In this document: in pieces, positions 43,096-52,808 of the stretch | Numbering within the stretch: the first letter of the stretch is position 1 | How the letters are laid out: each line of letters starts with the position of its first letter | Source: Larkinella rosea | GTDB lineage: Bacteria; Bacteroidota; Bacteroidia; Cytophagales; Spirosomataceae | Direction: 5' to 3' | DNA length: 64,000 nucleotides | NCBI RefSeq assembly: GCF_003858635.1 | Contig: NZ_RQJO01000008.1 | Location: 1,550,001-1,614,000, forward strand | Translations under genes and position numbers: made by a program | The notes under the pieces: model-generated | Database searches by the model: none | What the model saw: only the letters and a program-made list of their open reading frames with translations | What the model was told of the DNA's origin: nothing

Positions 43096-45207
43096 ATGAA
43101 TTTTTTACGAAGAGGAATGCTGCTTCTGGGCTGGCTGAGTATCAGTATCGCGCTGCAGGCCCAAAGTTACGAAACGCCACCGTTCAACTTCGACCGGGGC
43201 ATGGACCGGGCCTATGTCGACAGTTTGCTGCGGTTGGCCCGGACCCGTTTGGCCCGAATTGCTACGCTGCCGGTGAAACCCACGACCGATACGGCCCGGA
43301 TGGAATACATGCACTTTATGGCTTCCGTGCATTACAACGGGATGGTGCATCGCGACAGTGCGCTGCTGGTGGCGAATCAACTCATCCGGCTGGCGGAACG
43401 AAAAAAGAACGTCAAATACCAGATCAAAGGACTGCTGCTGAGCGAACGTTATTACCGGGATTTCAAAACCGATTACCCGCAGTCCATTAAACTGAACTAC
43501 CAGTTGTTGGCGCTGATCGATACATCGCCCGATTTGTACGGGATGTATTTGTGGCGGATTTACCGGAATCTCGGTAAGATCAGCACCATCGTAGGGGAGT
43601 ATGGCGAGGCCGTTTCGTATCTGCAGAAAAGTATTACCTGGTTTGGAAAAGACAGGAAAATTGAGCCGATTCACCTGGCCAGCCTGCACCAGTACCTGGC
43701 TGAAGCCTACAAAGGACAAAACGACTTGCAGAAGGCCGAAGCGCAGTATATGCTGGCCTGGGATATTCTGGACCGGAACAACGCAGCAATCTCGAACAAG
43801 GCCTTTCTGACCAACGACATCGGGGTTTTGTTTAACAGCCAGCAGAAGTTTGCCCAGGCGATTCCGTATCTGAAACAATCGGTGGCGTATTGGGAACAAC
43901 TCAAATCGCCCCTGCCGCAGGCCGACGCGCTGGCTGATCTGGCGGAGTCGTACCTTGGTCTGGGCCGAAATGCCGAAGCCATTGCCAGCGCCAAAGAAGC
44001 ATTAGCCAAAAATCAGAAATATTACGCGCCCATGCTGACGGCGTATGCCGTGTTGATCCGGGCTTACGAACACCAGCAGGACTGGAAAAATGCCTTTGCT
44101 TATCAACGGCTCTACAACGCTAAAAGAGAGGAGCATCAGAAATCCATCAACCAAACCGAAAGCCTGCGAATCAAGGCAAAATTTGACCGCGAACGGCTGG
44201 AAACCGCTTACCGACAGGAACAGTTGCTCCAGAATCAACGCTACCAGACCCTGGCCAAGCAGGCGGAAATCGACCGACTCAGCAATAAATACAAGACGGA
44301 AGAAATCCTGCGGACCAATCTGAAACACCAACTCGAAACCCAGCAGCTTAGAAACGCATCGGCCCAGAAACAGGCCCGGCAGCAGGCCACCATCAAGCAA
44401 CTCCACATCGAACAGCTGCGGCTGGGGTTGTCGGCGCAAAAAGGGTTGCGGGATCAGTTGTTTATCGGGATTGCCATCATCAGTTTGCTGGGACTGCTGC
44501 TGCTGTATTACAGTTTACGGCTCCAGCGCACGAATAGCGCGTTGCGGACCAAAAACCGGGAGATCGAAATGGCGCTGATCAAAGGGCAGACAATTGAACG
44601 CAAACGCGTTGCGACCGAACTGCACGACCGGGTGAGCAGTTTGCTCGGCGCGACCAAAATGACGTTCCAGACGATGGATGCAAATATTTTGTCTCCGCGC
44701 AACAAGAAACTCTACGAAAACAGCCTGAATCTGCTCGACGATGCCGCCACGCAGGTCCGTCAGCTATCGCGCAATCTCGTTCCGGATCAGTTGTTGCAGC
44801 AGGATCTGGTGGTGTCACTCAAAAGTCTGGTCGCTAAATTGAATCTGACGGGAAAAACCGTGTTTTCGATTACCTACGAACCCGAAGACAATTTTCCGCT
44901 CACGCAGGAAGCGAAGTTCAATCTGTACGTTATTTGCCTGGAACTTTGCACCAACATTTTGCGCCACGCCCACGCCCGGCGCGCCCACATCAATCTGGTT
45001 CGGCTCGGCGACGCCCTGGCGGTGGAGCTGAACGACGACGGCGTGGGCCTGACCCAGTCGGCAAGCATGGGAATGGGGCTGCACAACATTCGGGAGCGGG
45101 CCGAAACGATTGGTGCGCGGTTTTGGATGGAGTCGGGCAACGGGAGCGGCACGCAAGCCCACATTACGCTACCGCTGACGTATTCGGGCGATTTGGCCGA
45201 TGCCTGA
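43096..45207 (+). CDS. TPR-containing sensor histidine kinase (HisKA_3 type)
   Basis: 703 residues from the ATG at 43096 (MNFLRRGMLLLGWLSISIAL, signal peptide); an in-frame GTG lies three codons upstream. Residues about 30-350 form TPR repeats in the periplasm (VSYLQKSITWFGKDRKIEPI, LHQYLAEAYKGQNDLQKAEA, DALADLAESYLGLGRNAEAI). A coiled coil (350-455) leads to one membrane helix (FIGIAIISLLGLLLLYYSL). The cytoplasmic HisKA_3 module has His510 in RVATELHDRVSSLLG, and the ATPase domain has NILRHAHARRA and MGMGLHNIRERAETIG. Such kinases normally pair with a LuxR-type regulator encoded next door; none is found here, so it is an orphan in this window. Confidence 0.9.
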   Translation: MNFLRRGMLLLGWLSISIALQAQSYETPPFNFDRGMDRAYVDSLLRLARTRLARIATLPVKPTTDTARMEYMHFMASVHYNGMVHRDSALLVANQLIRLAERKKNVKYQIKGLLLSERYYRDFKTDYPQSIKLNYQLLALIDTSPDLYGMYLWRIYRNLGKISTIVGEYGEAVSYLQKSITWFGKDRKIEPIHLASLHQYLAEAYKGQNDLQKAEAQYMLAWDILDRNNAAISNKAFLTNDIGVLFNSQQKFAQAIPYLKQSVAYWEQLKSPLPQADALADLAESYLGLGRNAEAIASAKEALAKNQKYYAPMLTAYAVLIRAYEHQQDWKNAFAYQRLYNAKREEHQKSINQTESLRIKAKFDRERLETAYRQEQLLQNQRYQTLAKQAEIDRLSNKYKTEEILRTNLKHQLETQQLRNASAQKQARQQATIKQLHIEQLRLGLSAQKGLRDQLFIGIAIISLLGLLLLYYSLRLQRTNSALRTKNREIEMALIKGQTIERKRVATELHDRVSSLLGATKMTFQTMDANILSPRNKKLYENSLNLLDDAATQVRQLSRNLVPDQLLQQDLVVSLKSLVAKLNLTGKTVFSITYEPEDNFPLTQEAKFNLYVICLELCTNILRHAHARRAHINLVRLGDALAVELNDDGVGLTQSASMGMGLHNIRERAETIGARFWMESGNGSGTQAHITLPLTYSGDLADA

Positions 45208-45249
45208 ACAATTAATCCGCCAGCCATGCTAAAAATCGACGAAGTCGGC

Positions 45250-45406
45250 ATTTATCAGCCCACTGCTTTAGCTGTGGGTTAGGGAAAAAACAGCTGATGA
45301 CGAGGAACCGTTTTAACGGTTTTCTGGACGTAGAAACCGTTAAAACGGTTATTCCCAATCGGTTTCTTTTCGTTTTACCCACAGCTAAAGCAGTGGGCTG
45401 ATAAAT
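45250..45406. repeat. Nested inverted repeat with TTTA-loop hairpins
   Basis: Outer 30-base arms at 45250-45279 and 45377-45406 each contain CCCACTGC-TTTA-GCTGTGGG or its complement. Inside lies a second inverted repeat (45306-45324 with 45333-45350) built from AACCGTTTTAACGGTT. The outer hairpin has the same C-TTTA-G loop as the elements at 1298 and 28757, although stem bases differ. It sits after the TPR kinase gene. Confidence 0.85.
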
Positions 45407-45438
45407 GGTATAATCTTAATTCGGTCCTCACCTTATGC

Positions 45439-45481
45439 AAAAACCGGTCAGCAGGTTGGCGAAACCTGCTGACCGGTTTTT
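45439..45481 (+). terminator. Strong intrinsic-type terminator
   Basis: Perfect 19-base arms 45439-45457 and 45463-45481 (AACCGGTCAGCAGGTT core) around a five-base loop, with an A-run before and a T-run after. It would end transcription from the TPR kinase side and insulate the DeoR operon. Confidence 0.85.
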
Positions 45482-45728
45482 CTATTTTCGATACTACCAA
45501 CTCTGGAAAAATTAACTATTTTTTACTATTTATTTCTTTTGTTTTCTTTTTATCGAATATTGCCTACTTTTGGTCAGTATTTATTTTGATTTATTTGGTA
45601 TTATTTCCAGATAAGCCACCAGCTAGTCCGCTTTATATGCGTTCTGTCCAAAAGCAAGGCGGTTTTCAGCTTTCGTTTGTTTTGGTATTTATTCTGAAAA
45701 GTAAAAATAATAAGAAGTTTTACGGAAA
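45482..45728. promoter_or_regulatory. AT-rich promoter region of the sugar operon
   Basis: The stretch is strikingly AT-rich compared with its surroundings. TTTTG at 45537-45541 and TACTTTTG at 45565-45572 (a full TAnnTTTG match) are separated by 23 bases and may be the -33 and -7 elements. That would leave a leader of about 145 bases before the DeoR start, long enough to hold regulatory sites. No riboswitch fold is recognised. Confidence 0.5.
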
Positions 45729-46493
45729 ATGCTAGCCAATCGGCGCCGGGATAAAATACTGGAATTGCTCAAGGAAGACGGTTCGGCCAAAGTGATCGAT
45801 CTGGCAAAACTCTTTAAGGTAACCGAAGTAACGATTCGTCAGGATCTGGAAAAGCTGGAAAAAGACGGGCTGGTGACCAAAGAACACGGGGGCGCTTTTC
45901 TGAAAAACGTGGAAAATCAGGTGCGCACGTTTTCGCTGGGGAACCAGGAAAACATCGACAAAAAAGAACGGATTGCGGCCAAATGCCTGGAATACATCGA
46001 AAGTGGCGACACCATTATTCTGGATTCGGGTTCGACCACGACCGAAATAGCCCGGAAATTAATCGGTATTAAAAACCTGACTGTCATCACCAACGCCCTG
46101 AATATCGCCCTGATTCTGGGCGCCGAACCGGGCATCGAGGTGATCATGACCGGTGGCGAATTCAAACCGCCGACGCTCTCACTCACCGGCCAGAAAGCCG
46201 CCGACTTTTTCAAGGGGCTGAATGTGCAAAAGCTGTTTCTGGCCACCGCCGGTATTTCGCTGAAATCCGGGCTGACCTACCCAAGCATCAGCGACCTGGT
46301 CGTCAAAAAAGCCATGATCGATGCCGCCGACACGACCTATCTGGTGGCCGATTCGACCAAAATCGGGAAGAGCGCGTTCGCTAGCCTGGGTGCTTTGTCG
46401 CTGATCGATTACATCATCACCGATGCCGGAATCGAAGAAAAAGATAAACAGGTTTTTCACGACAACGAAATTGAATTACTCATTGCCAGTTGA
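45729..46493 (+). CDS. DeoR/GlpR-family transcription regulator
   Basis: 254 residues. The N-terminal helix-turn-helix has the DeoR signature (RRDKILELLKEDGSAKVIDL, VTEVTIRQDLEKLEKDGLV, EHGGAFL). The sugar-phosphate-binding C-terminal domain follows (DTIILDSGSTTTEIARKL, LTVITNALNIALIL, VADSTKIGKSAFASLG). It probably represses the downstream operon until a phosphorylated sugar intermediate, perhaps the product of the FGGY kinase, binds. It is the first gene, six bases before the isomerase-like gene, so it autoregulates. Confidence 0.93.
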   Translation: MLANRRRDKILELLKEDGSAKVIDLAKLFKVTEVTIRQDLEKLEKDGLVTKEHGGAFLKNVENQVRTFSLGNQENIDKKERIAAKCLEYIESGDTIILDSGSTTTEIARKLIGIKNLTVITNALNIALILGAEPGIEVIMTGGEFKPPTLSLTGQKAADFFKGLNVQKLFLATAGISLKSGLTYPSISDLVVKKAMIDAADTTYLVADSTKIGKSAFASLGALSLIDYIITDAGIEEKDKQVFHDNEIELLIAS

Positions 46494-46499
46494 CTCACT

Positions 46500-47918
46500 A
46501 TGACCAGAAAAGAAAGCGCGCCCATCAGTCTGGGTGTCATTATTGGAAACCGTGACTTTTTTCCGGACCGGCTGGTGGCGGAATCACGGGTCGAAATCAT
46601 CGATATTCTGAAAAAACACAATATTAATCCGATTCTGTTAGGCACGGAAGATACCAAGCTGGGCGGAGTGGAAACATTTCAGGACGCGCGAAAATGTGCG
46701 GATCTGTTCCGGAACCACCGCGATGAAATCAGTGGCATTCTGGTGGTTCTGCCCAATTTTGGCGATGAACGTGGCGTGGCCGAAACGCTGAAACTGGCCG
46801 GTCTGGAAGTGCCGGTTTTGATCCAGGCGTACCCCGATGACCTGAACAAACTGGACGTCGCCCGCCGACGCGATTCGTGGTGTGGCAAGATTTCGGTCAG
46901 CAATAACCTCTACCAGTTTGGCATCAAATACTCGCTGACGACGAAGCACGTGGTGCATCCGACCGACGCCAGCTTTACGCAGGATCTGCTGAATTTCATC
47001 GGCGTCTGCCGGGTGGTGCGCGGTTTGCGGAAGGTTCGAATTGGCGCGGTGGGCGCGCGGCCGGGCGGTTTTAATACGGTTCGGTACAGCGAAAAAATTC
47101 TGCAGCGCAACGGGATCTCGGTGGTCACCATCGACTTATCCGAAATTCTGGGCAATGCTGACAAACTGACCAAAGACGACGCCAGCGTGAAAGCCCGGCT
47201 GGAAGCCATCAAAGCGTATACGCCGACGGGCCGCACGCCGGACGATAAGCTGGTGCAGATTGCCAAACTCGATGTGGTGTTGAACGACTTCGTGGAACAA
47301 AATTCGCTCGATGCCACCGCCATTCAGTGCTGGACCTCAATTCAGCAGAATTACGGCTGCAACGTCTGTACGAGCATGAGCATGATGAGCGAAAACATGC
47401 TGCCGAGCGCGTGCGAGGTCGATGTAACCGGTACGCTGAGCATGTACGCCATGCAACTGGCCTCGGGCTCCCCGAGTGCACTGGTCGACTGGAACAACAA
47501 TTACGCCGACGACGAAAACAAGTGCGTGCTGTTTCACTGTGGCAACTGGGCGAAGTCGTTTTTGCCGGACATCGAAATCAGCACCGCGCCCATTCTGGGC
47601 ACCACCGTCGGGGAGGAAAACACGTACGGAGCGTTGTCGGGCCGAACCCCGGCGTCTCCGCTGACGTACGGACGCATCAGCACCGACGATTCCAAAGGCA
47701 TTATCAAAGCGTACGTCGGCGAAGGCCGCTTGACCGACGATGCGTTGAATACGTTCGGAAACCGGGCGGTGGCCGACATCCCGAATTTGCAGGGCCTGAT
47801 GCAATATGTTTGCCGCAACGGGTTTGAACACCACGTCGTAATGAACGCTTCGAAAACCGCCGGGATTCTGAAAGAAGCGCTCGGAAATTACATGGGCTGG
47901 GAAGTCTACGAACATTAA
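46500..47918 (+). CDS. L-fucose/L-arabinose isomerase-family protein
   Basis: 472 residues, shorter than FucI (about 590) and close to the short FucI-like group. Recognisable parts: SLGVIIGNRDFFPDRLV at the start, GILVVLPNFGDERGVAETLK, PVLIQAYPDDLNK, KVRIGAVGARPGGFNTVRYS, TAIQCWTSIQQNYGCNVC, NMLPSACEVDVTGTLSMYA and WNNNYADDENKCVLFHCGNW. Glu in ACEVD, Asp and His residues match the metal-binding site of aldose-ketose isomerases. It should convert an aldose to a ketose in the cytoplasm ahead of the FGGY kinase and transketolase. The sugar is not known. It is five bases before the transketolase gene. Confidence 0.88.
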   Translation: MTRKESAPISLGVIIGNRDFFPDRLVAESRVEIIDILKKHNINPILLGTEDTKLGGVETFQDARKCADLFRNHRDEISGILVVLPNFGDERGVAETLKLAGLEVPVLIQAYPDDLNKLDVARRRDSWCGKISVSNNLYQFGIKYSLTTKHVVHPTDASFTQDLLNFIGVCRVVRGLRKVRIGAVGARPGGFNTVRYSEKILQRNGISVVTIDLSEILGNADKLTKDDASVKARLEAIKAYTPTGRTPDDKLVQIAKLDVVLNDFVEQNSLDATAIQCWTSIQQNYGCNVCTSMSMMSENMLPSACEVDVTGTLSMYAMQLASGSPSALVDWNNNYADDENKCVLFHCGNWAKSFLPDIEISTAPILGTTVGEENTYGALSGRTPASPLTYGRISTDDSKGIIKAYVGEGRLTDDALNTFGNRAVADIPNLQGLMQYVCRNGFEHHVVMNASKTAGILKEALGNYMGWEVYEH

Positions 47919-47923
47919 AAGTT

Positions 47924-48751
47924 ATGACTGATAAGGAGTTAGCATTGAAGTCGGTCGAGTATCGCAGGAAAATTCTGAAGTACATTGTCGAGGCCAAAGC
48001 CGGGCATACGGGCGGCAGTCTGTCGTGCGTAGACATTCTGAATGTGCTGTATAACCACGTGATGAATGTCAGCCCGGAGAACTTCAGATCGCCGGTACGC
48101 GACCGGTATATTCAGAGCAAAGGCCATACGGTGGAGGCTCTGTACGTGGTGCTGGCCGACCAGGGTTTTTTCCCGGAATCGGATTTGCTGACGCTCTGTA
48201 AATACGGTTCGCACTACATCGGTCACCCGACGAAAAAGGTCAACGGCATTGAACAGAATACCGGATCGCTCGGACATGGGATGTCGCTCAGCGTTGGAAC
48301 CGCACTGGCCGCCAAGCTGGATGGGCTGGCGTACCGAGTCTTTACACTGCTGGGCGACGGCGAACTGCCCGAAGGCTCGAACTGGGAAGGAGCGTTATTG
48401 GCGTCTCATTATCAACTGGATAACCTGTGCGCCATTGTCGATAAAAATGGGTTGCAGATTTCAGGGCCAACTACCGACGTGTGCAACACCGATCCGCTCG
48501 ACCGCAAATTTGAAGCATTCGGCTGGGAAGTCCGGCACGTGGACGGGCACGATTTCGGTGCGTTAAAAGAGGCCTTTGCGGCTTTGCCGTTTGCGCCCGG
48601 AAAACCGAGCCTGATCATTGCCCACACCGTCAAAGGTCGGGGTATCAGCTACATGGAAAATCAATTAAAGTGGCACCACGGCGTTCCAAATGCCGAGCAG
48701 TATGCCCAGGCTTTGGAAGAGTTGGAGGAGGCTACGGCAGTCCTCCGCTGA
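47924..48751 (+). CDS. Transketolase, N-terminal (TPP-binding) subunit
   Basis: 275 residues, about 40 percent of a full transketolase. The thiamine-diphosphate pyrophosphate domain is clear: AGHTGGSLSCVDILNVLY, SKGHTVEALYVVLADQG, NTGSLGHGMSLSVGTALA, the metal motif LLGDGELPEGSNWEGAL and DKNGLQISG, ending with HTVKGRGISYMENQLKWH. The other half is the next gene, 21 bases downstream, so the enzyme is a heteromer. Split forms occur in pentose and branched-sugar pathways, for example apulose-4-phosphate transketolase (AptA/AptB) and the sulfoquinovose transketolase. Its place in this operon suggests a dedicated sugar rather than the general pentose phosphate pathway. Confidence 0.93.
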   Translation: MTDKELALKSVEYRRKILKYIVEAKAGHTGGSLSCVDILNVLYNHVMNVSPENFRSPVRDRYIQSKGHTVEALYVVLADQGFFPESDLLTLCKYGSHYIGHPTKKVNGIEQNTGSLGHGMSLSVGTALAAKLDGLAYRVFTLLGDGELPEGSNWEGALLASHYQLDNLCAIVDKNGLQISGPTTDVCNTDPLDRKFEAFGWEVRHVDGHDFGALKEAFAALPFAPGKPSLIIAHTVKGRGISYMENQLKWHHGVPNAEQYAQALEELEEATAVLR

Positions 48752-48772
48752 AAAACGAAAGGTGACACAATT

Positions 48773-49747
48773 ATGGCAGAAATGACGCAAAACGAACGCG
48801 CTACGTACAAAGCGAATCTCGACGTTTTTTCCGGGACACTTCAGGACCTGGCCAGTACCGACCGCACGATTCTGGTGGTGACCAGCGACTCGCGGGGCTC
48901 CGGGAAACTGGTGCCTTTCGGTCAGAAATACCCCGCTCAAATCGTTGAAATTGGGATTGCCGAACAAAATCTGGTGGGCGTCGCGGCCGGTCTGGCGTCG
49001 ACGGGCAAGAAAGTTTTTGCGGTTTCGCCCGCCTGTTTTCTAACAGCCCGTTCGTTCGAACAGATCAAAACCGATGTGGCGTATTCGGATAATCCGGTGA
49101 AACTCATCGGCATCAGTGCGGGGGTGAGCTACGGCGCGCTGGGTTCGACGCACCACAGTCTGCACGATTTTGCGGCTTTGCGGGCGGTGCATAACCTGAT
49201 CGTGGTGGCACCCGCCGATAATTTTGAAGCCGAACACGCCATCCGGCTGGCGGCTGAAACCGATCATCCAATCTACATCCGGTTTGGCAAAAAAGCGATG
49301 CCTTACCTGACCGAAGATCCCAGCCGCCGGTTTGAATTTGGCAAAGGAAGCGTCGTTCGGGAAGGCGGTGATCTGGCCATCATTGGCACGGGCGAAACGG
49401 TTTATCCGGCGGTTCTGGCGGCTAATCGGCTGGAAAACGTCTACGGAATCCGGGCGACGGTGGTCAGTATGCACACCATCAAACCGCTGGATTACGAACT
49501 GCTGGCGAAACTGGCCGAAACCGGTGCGCCCATCATCACGGCGGAGGAACACAGTATTTATGGCGGTTTGGGCGAAGCCTGCGCGTCGTTCCTGTTGCAG
49601 AACGGTTTTCGTAACCCGTTCAAAATCATGGGGATTCCGGATGAATACACCGTCACCGGTTCGCAAATCGAAATCCTTAATCACTACGGTTTGTCGGAAG
49701 AAGGAATTGCCGAAACCGGGTTGAAACTGGTACAGAAACAGGCTTAA
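48773..49747 (+). CDS. Transketolase, C-terminal (pyrimidine-binding) subunit
   Basis: 324 residues. It holds the pyrimidine domain ([40 protein letters not shown] with the catalytic Glu in [26 protein letters not shown]) and the C-terminal transketolase domain ([54 protein letters not shown]). With the preceding gene it makes a complete enzyme moving a two-carbon ketol unit. It ends two bases before the Sde182-like gene, so all are cotranscribed. Confidence 0.93.
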   Translation: MAEMTQNERATYKANLDVFSGTLQDLASTDRTILVVTSDSRGSGKLVPFGQKYPAQIVEIGIAEQNLVGVAAGLASTGKKVFAVSPACFLTARSFEQIKTDVAYSDNPVKLIGISAGVSYGALGSTHHSLHDFAALRAVHNLIVVAPADNFEAEHAIRLAAETDHPIYIRFGKKAMPYLTEDPSRRFEFGKGSVVREGGDLAIIGTGETVYPAVLAANRLENVYGIRATVVSMHTIKPLDYELLAKLAETGAPIITAEEHSIYGGLGEACASFLLQNGFRNPFKIMGIPDEYTVTGSQIEILNHYGLSEEGIAETGLKLVQKQA

Positions 49748-49749
49748 AA

Positions 49750-51177
49750 ATGAAAAATAAACCCTTTTTTCAACTGGCTTTTGCGCTGATTTTAACGGGC
49801 GGTTTTTATTCGATAATGTATGGCCAAACGCCGGAAACCGCTCAGAAACGACGGGTTTTGGTACTGACCGATATTGAAAATGAGCCGGATGATGCCCAGT
49901 CGATGGTGCGGTTTCTAACCTATTGCAATCAGTGGGATGTGGAAGGACTGATCGCGACGACCTCGGTGCATCAGCGCAACCGGGTGGCCCCGGAACGGAT
50001 TCGGCAGATCGTGGAAGCGTACGGCAAAGTGCGCAACAATCTCCTGCTGCACGAAAAAGGCTATCCCGAAACGAGCTATTTACTCAGCATTATCAAAGCC
50101 TCGTACCCGAATTACGGCCTGGAAGCAGTCGGCCCCGGTAAAGATTCGGAGGGTTCGGAACACCTCATTGCCGTGGTGGATCGGAAAGACGACCGCCCGG
50201 TCTGGATTCCGGTTTGGGGAGGAGCCAACTGCCTGGCGCAGGCGCTGTGGAAAGTCCGCCAGACCCGCACGCCGGAAGAACTCGACCGGTTTATTGCTAA
50301 AATTCGCGTCTATACGATCTCGGATCAGGACGACGCCGGGCCGTGGCTCCGCAAGACATTCCCCAACCTGTTTTTCATCGCCAGCCCCGGTTTTCACGAC
50401 GGGGGAGCGTATCATTACGGGGCCTGGACCGGCATCAGCGGGGATAAATTTCACGGGCGGTTTACGGGTGCCGATTTTAGTCTGGTCGATAATCCGTGGC
50501 TCAACGAACACATTCGGAAAAACCACGGGCCGCTGGGTGCCGAACACCCGGAAACCAAATTTCTGATGGAAGGCGACACTCCCTCGTTTTTCTTCCTGAT
50601 TAACAATGGCTTGAGCGATCCGGAACACCCGAATTACGGCAGTTGGGGTGGCCGCTACGAGTTTTATACCCCCCGGACGCGCAAGTGGTTTCACGACCCG
50701 GAAACGCGCCCATTCTGGGCCGACGCCGAAGACGAAGTGCTGGGCGTCGACGGCAATTACCACACCAGCAACAAAGCCACGATCTGGCGGTGGCGGCAGG
50801 CGTATCAGCACGATTTTGCCGCCCGCATCGACTGGACCATCAAACCGTATAAGGAAGCCAATCACCCGCCCGTTGCCGTACTGAAACATGCTAATCAATT
50901 GCGGGTAAAAAGTGGTGATAAGGTGGTTTTAAGTGCCGAAGGCTCAACGGATCCCGACGGCAATGAACTGGCCTACGAATGGATTTATTACCGCGAACCG
51001 GGCACTTACGACAGCAACCGACCACTGGAAGTGCAGGATAAACAGCAGAAAACCGCCTTTATCATGGCGCCCAGGGTGACAAAACCGGAAATGATCCACG
51101 TCATTCTGGCCGTGACCGACAACGGAAAACCGGCCCTGACGCGTTACCAGCGGGTGATTATCACGGTATTCCCGTAG
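49750..51177 (+). CDS. Secreted Sde182-type (DUF1593) nucleoside-hydrolase-like protein, copy 1
   Basis: 475 residues with a signal peptide (to about YGQTPE). The N-terminal domain resembles nucleoside hydrolases: the acidic loop [19 protein letters not shown] replaces the usual DxDxxxDD calcium site, and further conserved parts are [58 protein letters not shown] and [19 protein letters not shown]-terminal Ig/PKD-like module has [20 protein letters not shown]. It probably hydrolyses a pentofuranoside-like glycoside outside the inner membrane. Direct evidence on substrate is lacking. It sits between transketolase and importer genes. Confidence 0.85.
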   Translation: MKNKPFFQLAFALILTGGFYSIMYGQTPETAQKRRVLVLTDIENEPDDAQSMVRFLTYCNQWDVEGLIATTSVHQRNRVAPERIRQIVEAYGKVRNNLLLHEKGYPETSYLLSIIKASYPNYGLEAVGPGKDSEGSEHLIAVVDRKDDRPVWIPVWGGANCLAQALWKVRQTRTPEELDRFIAKIRVYTISDQDDAGPWLRKTFPNLFFIASPGFHDGGAYHYGAWTGISGDKFHGRFTGADFSLVDNPWLNEHIRKNHGPLGAEHPETKFLMEGDTPSFFFLINNGLSDPEHPNYGSWGGRYEFYTPRTRKWFHDPETRPFWADAEDEVLGVDGNYHTSNKATIWRWRQAYQHDFAARIDWTIKPYKEANHPPVAVLKHANQLRVKSGDKVVLSAEGSTDPDGNELAYEWIYYREPGTYDSNRPLEVQDKQQKTAFIMAPRVTKPEMIHVILAVTDNGKPALTRYQRVIITVFP

Positions 51178-51212
51178 GGCTCTACAACATCTTTGAACCG
51201 ATTGTGTATCGA

Positions 51213-52190
51213 ATGAACAAGCTGATGAAGTACAAGATCATACCGGTTTTTCTGCTGCTGATCGGCTTGCTCATGGCCGGTAGTTGCCAAAAATCGTCCG
51301 GTGAACAAGGCCCGAAAAAGGTGGCGGTTATCATTTCGACACTCAACAATCCGTGGTTTGTGGTGCTGGCCGAAACGGCGGCTGCGCAGGCCAAATCATT
51401 GGGGTATGAAGCGAAAATCTTTGATTCGCAGAACAATACCGCTTTGGAAACCGACCATTTCGAGAACGCCATCGTTTCCGGTTTCGACGCCATTCTGTTC
51501 AATCCGACGGATGCCGATGGTTCGGTGGTCAACGTTCTGAAAGCCAAAGAAGCGGGTATTCCGGTTTTTTGCATGGACCGCGAAGTCAACTCGGCCAAAG
51601 CCGCCACGTCTCAGATTCTGTCCGATAACTACGCCGGTTGCGTGGCCATCGGAAAATACTTTGTGCAAACGATGCCGAAAAAAGCCGCCGGAACAACGAT
51701 CAACTACGTCGAAATTCTGGGTCTGGTGGGCGACAACAACACCTGGAACCGCTCGAAGGGTTTTCACAGTGTGGTCGATCTGTACCCGAATTTGAAGATG
51801 GTGGCGCAGCAAAGTGCGGATTTTGACCGGAATAAGGCGCTGGAAGTGGTCGAGTCCATTTTACAGGCGCATCCGGAAATCGAAGGAATTTTCTGCGGGA
51901 ATGATGCGATGGCGATGGGTGCGTACCAGGCCGTGATGGCCGCCGGAAAAGCGAAGGAAATCAAGGTATACGGTTTCGACGGTGCGCAGGATGTGATCGA
52001 GTCGATCAGTAACGGAAAAATCATGGCAACGGGTTTGCAATCGCCCCAGACGATGGCGAAAACCGCTGCCATTTATGCCGACGAATTTTTTAAGGGGAAA
52101 CGGGATTTTCCGCCGAAAATGCCGGTAGCCGTCGAACTGGTTTCGCAGGCCAACATCACCGATTACAGCGCATTGACCAAACGAAATTGA
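51213..52190 (+). CDS. Rbs-type ABC transporter sugar-binding lipoprotein
   Basis: 325 residues from the ATG at 51213; an in-frame GTG is three codons upstream. The leader ends in LLMAGSCQKS, a lipoprotein signal. The periplasmic-binding-protein type 1 fold is clear: VAVIISTLNNPWFVVLAETA, FDAILFNPTDADGSVVNVLK, IPVFCMDREVNSAKAATSQI, IEGIFCGNDAMAMGAYQAVM and IKVYGFDGAQDVIESISNGK. It delivers a small sugar to the permease. It starts 35 bases after the Sde182 gene and ends one base before the DUF2291 gene. Confidence 0.92.
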   Translation: MNKLMKYKIIPVFLLLIGLLMAGSCQKSSGEQGPKKVAVIISTLNNPWFVVLAETAAAQAKSLGYEAKIFDSQNNTALETDHFENAIVSGFDAILFNPTDADGSVVNVLKAKEAGIPVFCMDREVNSAKAATSQILSDNYAGCVAIGKYFVQTMPKKAAGTTINYVEILGLVGDNNTWNRSKGFHSVVDLYPNLKMVAQQSADFDRNKALEVVESILQAHPEIEGIFCGNDAMAMGAYQAVMAAGKAKEIKVYGFDGAQDVIESISNGKIMATGLQSPQTMAKTAAIYADEFFKGKRDFPPKMPVAVELVSQANITDYSALTKRN

Positions 52191-52191
52191 A

Positions 52192-52806
52192 ATGAAGAGG
52201 AACGGTTTGAAATACGGTGTTCTGGTTTTGTTGCTGGCGGTCGTGGCTTATAACTCCGTCTATTTCAGGAAATTGGACGAGGTGAAAGCGAAGGGCGCTA
52301 CCTCAAAATTCGATGCGGCTGCCTACGCCGAAGCGTTCTGGAAAACCAAGTTGCTGCCGGATTCGGGGAAAGCCGTTGAGCTGATTGCGCTGATTCAGCA
52401 GTTGAAAACCGATAAAGACAAAGCCTTCGAGGCTCATTCCCACGCGCTGAGCATTGGCAATCTGCGGTATTTCCTGGTGCGGGGAACCGGGAAAATAACC
52501 GCTATTGGCGACCACGACGTAACGGTTATGCTGTCCAACGGCTCAGAAATCACCATTGCCACAGAATACGTTTTCGGGAATGCCGCCCGTGATGCGTCGG
52601 GATTGATCAGCCTGACGGAATTTGACAACACGATGGATCTGAACAATGTGTCGGCGGAACTCAACAAAATTATTCGAAACCGGGTGGTGGCGCCGTTCAA
52701 AGCCAGTGCCAAAACCGGTCAGCAGATCCGCTTTATCGGAGCGGTCGAATTGAATCGGGAACACCTGCACACCGACGCCATCGAAGTGATTCCGATCCGT
52801 ATCTAG
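52192..52806 (+). CDS. DUF2291-family membrane-anchored periplasmic protein
   Basis: 204 residues. One N-terminal anchor (GLKYGVLVLLLAVVAYNSVY) precedes a periplasmic domain with FDAAAYAEAFWKTKLLPDSG, AHSHALSIGNLRYFLVRGTG, ATEYVFGNAARDASGLI and LTEFDNTMDLNNVSAELNKI, matching DUF2291. These proteins are regularly encoded next to Rbs-type ABC importers for pentoses and polyols, and probably assist the transporter or act as an accessory binding component. The biochemical role is unproven. It is tightly packed: one base after the binding protein and two before the ATPase gene. Confidence 0.85.
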   Translation: MKRNGLKYGVLVLLLAVVAYNSVYFRKLDEVKAKGATSKFDAAAYAEAFWKTKLLPDSGKAVELIALIQQLKTDKDKAFEAHSHALSIGNLRYFLVRGTGKITAIGDHDVTVMLSNGSEITIATEYVFGNAARDASGLISLTEFDNTMDLNNVSAELNKIIRNRVVAPFKASAKTGQQIRFIGAVELNREHLHTDAIEVIPIRI

Positions 52807-52808
52807 CC

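Noticed and set aside
45225-45281. Short frame starting MLKIDEVGIYQ after the TPR kinase, possibly the start of a lost response regulator cut by the repeat
   Set aside because: Only a few residues resemble a regulator start, and the frame stops inside the palindrome; too little to call a pseudogene.
46500-49747. Sulfoquinovose transketolase (sulfo-TK) pathway as an explanation for the split transketolase
   Set aside because: That route does not use a sugar kinase, and no sulfo-sugar reductase or isethionate genes are seen; the FGGY kinase here points to a phosphorylated ketose.
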